The position numbers and the translations under genes were made by a program. Positions 61,837-64,000 of a stretch of 64,000 nucleotides of DNA are shown piece by piece. The stretch spans positions 61,851-125,850 of the forward strand of contig JAIQZQ010000007.1 in assembly GCA_021777105.1 (NCBI GenBank). The letters run 5' to 3'. The number at the start of each line of letters is the position of its first letter. Within the stretch, counting starts at the first letter, position 1. This stretch comes from Candidatus Anammoxibacter sp. Lineage in GTDB: Bacteria > Planctomycetota > Brocadiia > Brocadiales > Anammoxibacteraceae. The notes beneath the pieces are model-generated. The model was given only the letters and a program-made list of their open reading frames with translations. It ran no database searches and was not told the origin of the DNA.

Positions 61837-62946
61837 TTACAACGAGCCTTCGTCCAGCATTTCAATAAACGCCTGGGCTCTGGTGTCGATCTGGCCCATG
61901 GAGGTTGTGAAATTCTCAGCTTCGATAAACAGAAGGGGGTAGCCCGCTTTCTGGAATTTGTCCCTGATATGGGGGTATTCAAAAAGGTAAATATCGTCAA
62001 ATTTTAGCGCAAAATATATAACGCCGTCCACATTAAAATCTTCAGCTGTTTGCAGTAGATAGTCCCATCTTAACTCTGTTTCAACCATTCTTGCGGTGGG
62101 TATTGAGAGGTAGCGTTGAGCTATTGCGTCAAGGGGGGCTGCGTTATTTTCATCAACCCGGTTTTTAAAGTACTGCATGCCCGCGCATAAGTCTTCGCAA
62201 ACAACCCGCGCGTCCATCTTTTCAATGGTTGTAACAATATTGTTGGACCCCATAAAACTGCCTATGACCATTATCCTCGGCAACTCGCAATCTTTTGAGG
62301 CAGTGTTGTTTTTATCTTTAAGATCATTTAAATATTTCTCCAGCGCATCGTTTACAATCTTTTTATCGTTGGTTTGCGCCCATTTAACAATATTAAAAAA
62401 GGCCGCGCCTGTGAACGGCGGGATATTATTTTTTCGCAGATCATTCAGGTCGCTTAGCAGTTGTCGTGTTTTGTTGCAAAGTTTAATCGCTTCGTTAAGT
62501 TTATCATTTGTTATTTTTGTTGAGAACGCTTGTTCAATATCATTGACCAGCAGCGACAAATCATGCCTGTACGCGGCCATCCTTGGTTTGTCAGCCCCTT
62601 TGGGCACGTCAAGAAAGAAGACGTTCGTTGAGCTTTTTGTCTGTTTCCACGCGTCGTATAACCGCCTGTGGGCGTCGCTGATATTTGCCACGATTACGCC
62701 GTTAAGCGAATCGTATGTGCCGTCAAGCGCGCATTCAAGACAATCAAGCACATAGGGATCAAACGTTTTAGGCAGATATGTGTTGGCAAGTTTAGCCGGC
62801 TTGCCCATGCCGAACAGGCGCACTGGGCGTTTGCCTGCGGCGATGATCAACTCTTCAGGCGTGTTTATTGACAGATAGCCAACGCTGTTTTCAGCGTTTG
62901 ATAAAGAGTCGATGTCTGTTTCAGTAATAAAATTTGGCGTATTCAT
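61837..62946 (-). CDS. 2-hydroxyacyl-CoA dehydratase-like subunit that lacks the usual cysteines
   Basis: This 369-aa protein has the D-component fold pattern (VLDCLECALDGTYDSLNGVIVANISDAHRRLYDAW; RVVCEDLCAGMQYFKNR; ALKFDDIYLFEYPHIRDKFQKAGYPLLFIEAENF; RAQAFIEMLDEGSL). At the three places where the family normally has cluster cysteines I read D63 (FDPY), S90 (ISDAHR) and D317 (KFDD). New cysteines lie nearby (C69, C72, C250, C254). It may therefore be a cluster-free partner of the next gene, or use other ligands. It precedes that gene by about 280 bases. Confidence 0.8.
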   Translation of the reverse strand: MNTPNFITETDIDSLSNAENSVGYLSINTPEELIIAAGKRPVRLFGMGKPAKLANTYLPKTFDPYVLDCLECALDGTYDSLNGVIVANISDAHRRLYDAWKQTKSSTNVFFLDVPKGADKPRMAAYRHDLSLLVNDIEQAFSTKITNDKLNEAIKLCNKTRQLLSDLNDLRKNNIPPFTGAAFFNIVKWAQTNDKKIVNDALEKYLNDLKDKNNTASKDCELPRIMVIGSFMGSNNIVTTIEKMDARVVCEDLCAGMQYFKNRVDENNAAPLDAIAQRYLSIPTARMVETELRWDYLLQTAEDFNVDGVIYFALKFDDIYLFEYPHIRDKFQKAGYPLLFIEAENFTTSMGQIDTRAQAFIEMLDEGSL

Positions 62947-62980
62947 AAGTATGTAAACTCTTAAATTGAGAGTTTCTTAT

Positions 62981-63083
62981 CACCCTCCCCTAACCCCTCC
63001 CATCAAGGGCGGGGGATATGTGTCTCATTAATTCAATTGCATTGGGCGCTAGGGTAGTGTGATAAGAATCGCTTAATTTAGGA
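62981..63083. repeat. Dispersed repeat, family A (copy 3, inverted)
   Basis: Read on the - strand it has CCTAAATTAAGCGATT, TAGCGCCCAATG, ACACATATCCCCC, CCCTTGATGGGAGGGG and TTAGGGGAGGG in the same order as 37374-37483. It lies between fhs and the dehydratase operon. Confidence 0.75.
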
Positions 63084-63097
63084 AATAAGTAAATAAA

Positions 63098-63127
63098 AAT
63101 AGCCGCAACCATAAGGTTGCGGCTATT
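63098..63127 (-). terminator. Intrinsic terminator of fhs
   Basis: A perfect 13-bp stem (AATAGCCGCAACC / GGTTGCGGCTATT) with a 4-base loop is followed on the - strand by TTTATTT. It lies 100 bases after the fhs stop. Confidence 0.85.
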
Positions 63128-63166
63128 AGTTTTATAACAACTTCTAAACAACTCAAAAGCATGAAA

Positions 63167-63232
63167 TTAGAACATGCCTACAACTTTGCCTGTTTCAAGA
63201 TCAATGTCGATCTTTATAGCACAGCCAACGGA
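63167..63232 (-). pseudogene. In-frame duplicate of the fhs 3' end after the stop codon
   Basis: After the fhs stop (TAA at 63233-63235) the same frame continues with SVGCAIKIDIDLETGKVVGMF and then a second TAA (63167-63169). This copies the gene's own last residues, [15 protein letters not shown], with about 10 of 15 residues equal. It looks like the tail of a second fhs copy left by recombination. Confidence 0.75.
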
Positions 63233-64000
63233 TTAGAATAAACCTTTTACTTTGCCCGTTTCAACGTCTACATCTATACGTCTGTAGGCAGGATCAGAAC
63301 TGGTTCCCGGCATGAGTTTGACATCTCCCGACATTGGCACTACAAACCCGGCGCCTTTGAAAGCCAGGATATCGCGTATTCTCAGTCTCCAACCCTTTGG
63401 AGCGCCCTTTAACTTTGGATCGTCAGTTATGGAAAGGTGGGTCTTTACCATACAAGTTCCCAGTTTTGAGATATCAGGGTCCTCTTCCATAGCTTTGGCC
63501 TTTGTTAAAGCTTCCGGTGTATAGTCGACACCATCAGCGCCATAGACTTCTTTTGCTAGCAACTCGATACGTTCTCTTAACGGAGTTTCCAACTCATAAA
63601 GGAATTTGAAGTCATTGGGTTCTTCACATGCATCAACCACCGCGTCAGCAAGTTCCAATGCTCCTTCGCCACCTTTTTCCCAATGCTCGGATAGGGCAAC
63701 GCGCGCGCCCGCTTCTTCAGCTAATTTTCGTATCGCTTTAACTTCTGCGTCTGTATCAGTATAAAATTTGTTGATACAAACTACAGGATTGATTCCGGCC
63801 TTTTTAACTGTATTAATGTGGTGGATAAGGTTTACTGTCCCCTTTTCCACCCATTCTACATTTTCTTCTTTATAGCACGGATCCAGAGGCCGTCCGGGTA
63901 CCGGAACAGGCGCGCCGCCGTGACATTTTAATGCCCTGACTGTAGCAACGATCACGGCTGCATTCGGATGATTTCCGGAGAAACGGCATTTTAAGTTCCA
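63233..64000 (-). CDS. fhs: Formate-tetrahydrofolate ligase, C-terminal part (cut by window end)
   Basis: The last 255 residues of the enzyme are present; the gene continues beyond the window. The frame is open to the window edge ([30 protein letters not shown]). Family motifs include [42 protein letters not shown] and the C-terminal [21 protein letters not shown]. It makes 10-formyl-tetrahydrofolate from formate and ATP, the second step of the methyl branch of the Wood-Ljungdahl pathway. With cooS on the same strand it supports C1 metabolism. Confidence 0.93.
   Translation of the reverse strand, partial: WNLKCRFSGNHPNAAVIVATVRALKCHGGAPVPVPGRPLDPCYKEENVEWVEKGTVNLIHHINTVKKAGINPVVCINKFYTDTDAEVKAIRKLAEEAGARVALSEHWEKGGEGALELADAVVDACEEPNDFKFLYELETPLRERIELLAKEVYGADGVDYTPEALTKAKAMEEDPDISKLGTCMVKTHLSITDDPKLKGAPKGWRLRIRDILAFKGAGFVVPMSGDVKLMPGTSSDPAYRRIDVDVETGKVKGLF

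Noticed and set aside
1..64000. CRISPR arrays, tRNA or rRNA genes and complete insertion sequences
   Set aside because: I found no regularly spaced identical repeats with unique spacers, no T-loop GTTCRANTC with matching stems, no rRNA blocks and no transposase.

Overview
The window looks like a chromosomal segment of an uncultured, strictly anaerobic, flagellated bacterium with a Gram-negative envelope. An lpxK gene implies lipid A. CO dehydrogenase, formate-tetrahydrofolate ligase and a 2-hydroxyacyl-CoA dehydratase-type operon point to anaerobic C1/acyl-CoA metabolism of the Wood-Ljungdahl kind. The DNA is AT-rich. The mix (a deoxyhypusine-synthase-like protein, a VLVLNK-type HNH nuclease, PaREP1/HEPN, DUF433, and flagellar genes under NtrC-type regulators) fits Omnitrophota or another PVC-related or deep-branching lineage. 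I cannot fix the phylum from this sequence alone.

Region 1 (about 0.5-32.2 kb, all + strand) is one flagellar super-cluster. It opens with two histidine kinase / sigma-54 activator pairs that bracket three TPR proteins, one of which carries a secretin-type STN domain. The order is then flgB-flgC-fliE-fliF-fliG-fliH-fliI-fliJ-motE-like-motA-motB-second motB-like-fliL-fliM-fliN, a terminator, then fliO-fliP-fliQ-fliR-flhB-flhA-flhF-flhG-membrane protein-fliA. Four good sigma-54 -24/-12 matches (near 41, 6581, 10715 and 22848) tie the sigma-54 activators to the structural genes, with fliA (sigma-28) last for late genes. Hook, hook-length-control and filament genes are not in the window. The second MotB-like protein lacks the proton-carrying Asp.

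Region 2 (about 32.3-51 kb) is accessory DNA of mixed strand. It holds a TolB-propeller/PKD secreted protein with a large internal duplication, a phosphatidylserine-decarboxylase-like gene broken by one stop codon, a methyltransferase broken in a G7 run, leuB, lpxK, an HNH nuclease and proC. Interleaved are many toxin-antitoxin-like loci (HigBA, a HicB orphan, DUF5615/DUF433, PaREP1/HEPN, a YgiT zinc finger, ParE/antitoxin, a DUF6516-like pair) and several families of intergenic palindromes and MITE-like elements.

Region 3 (about 52-55.8 kb) has two secreted carbohydrate- or surface-binding proteins (discoidin-like; six ricin-B-type repeats) and a pentapeptide-repeat/potassium-channel fusion.

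Region 4 (about 55.8-64 kb, - strand) holds, in transcription order, fhs (partial), a 2-hydroxyacyl-CoA dehydratase-like subunit that appears to have lost its three cluster cysteines, a second subunit that keeps them, their ATPase activator, and cooS. Between activator and cooS lie a decayed HicB and a decayed Rpn-type gene. Dispersed palindromes sit in almost every gap from 35 kb to 63 kb but were not seen in the flagellar cluster.
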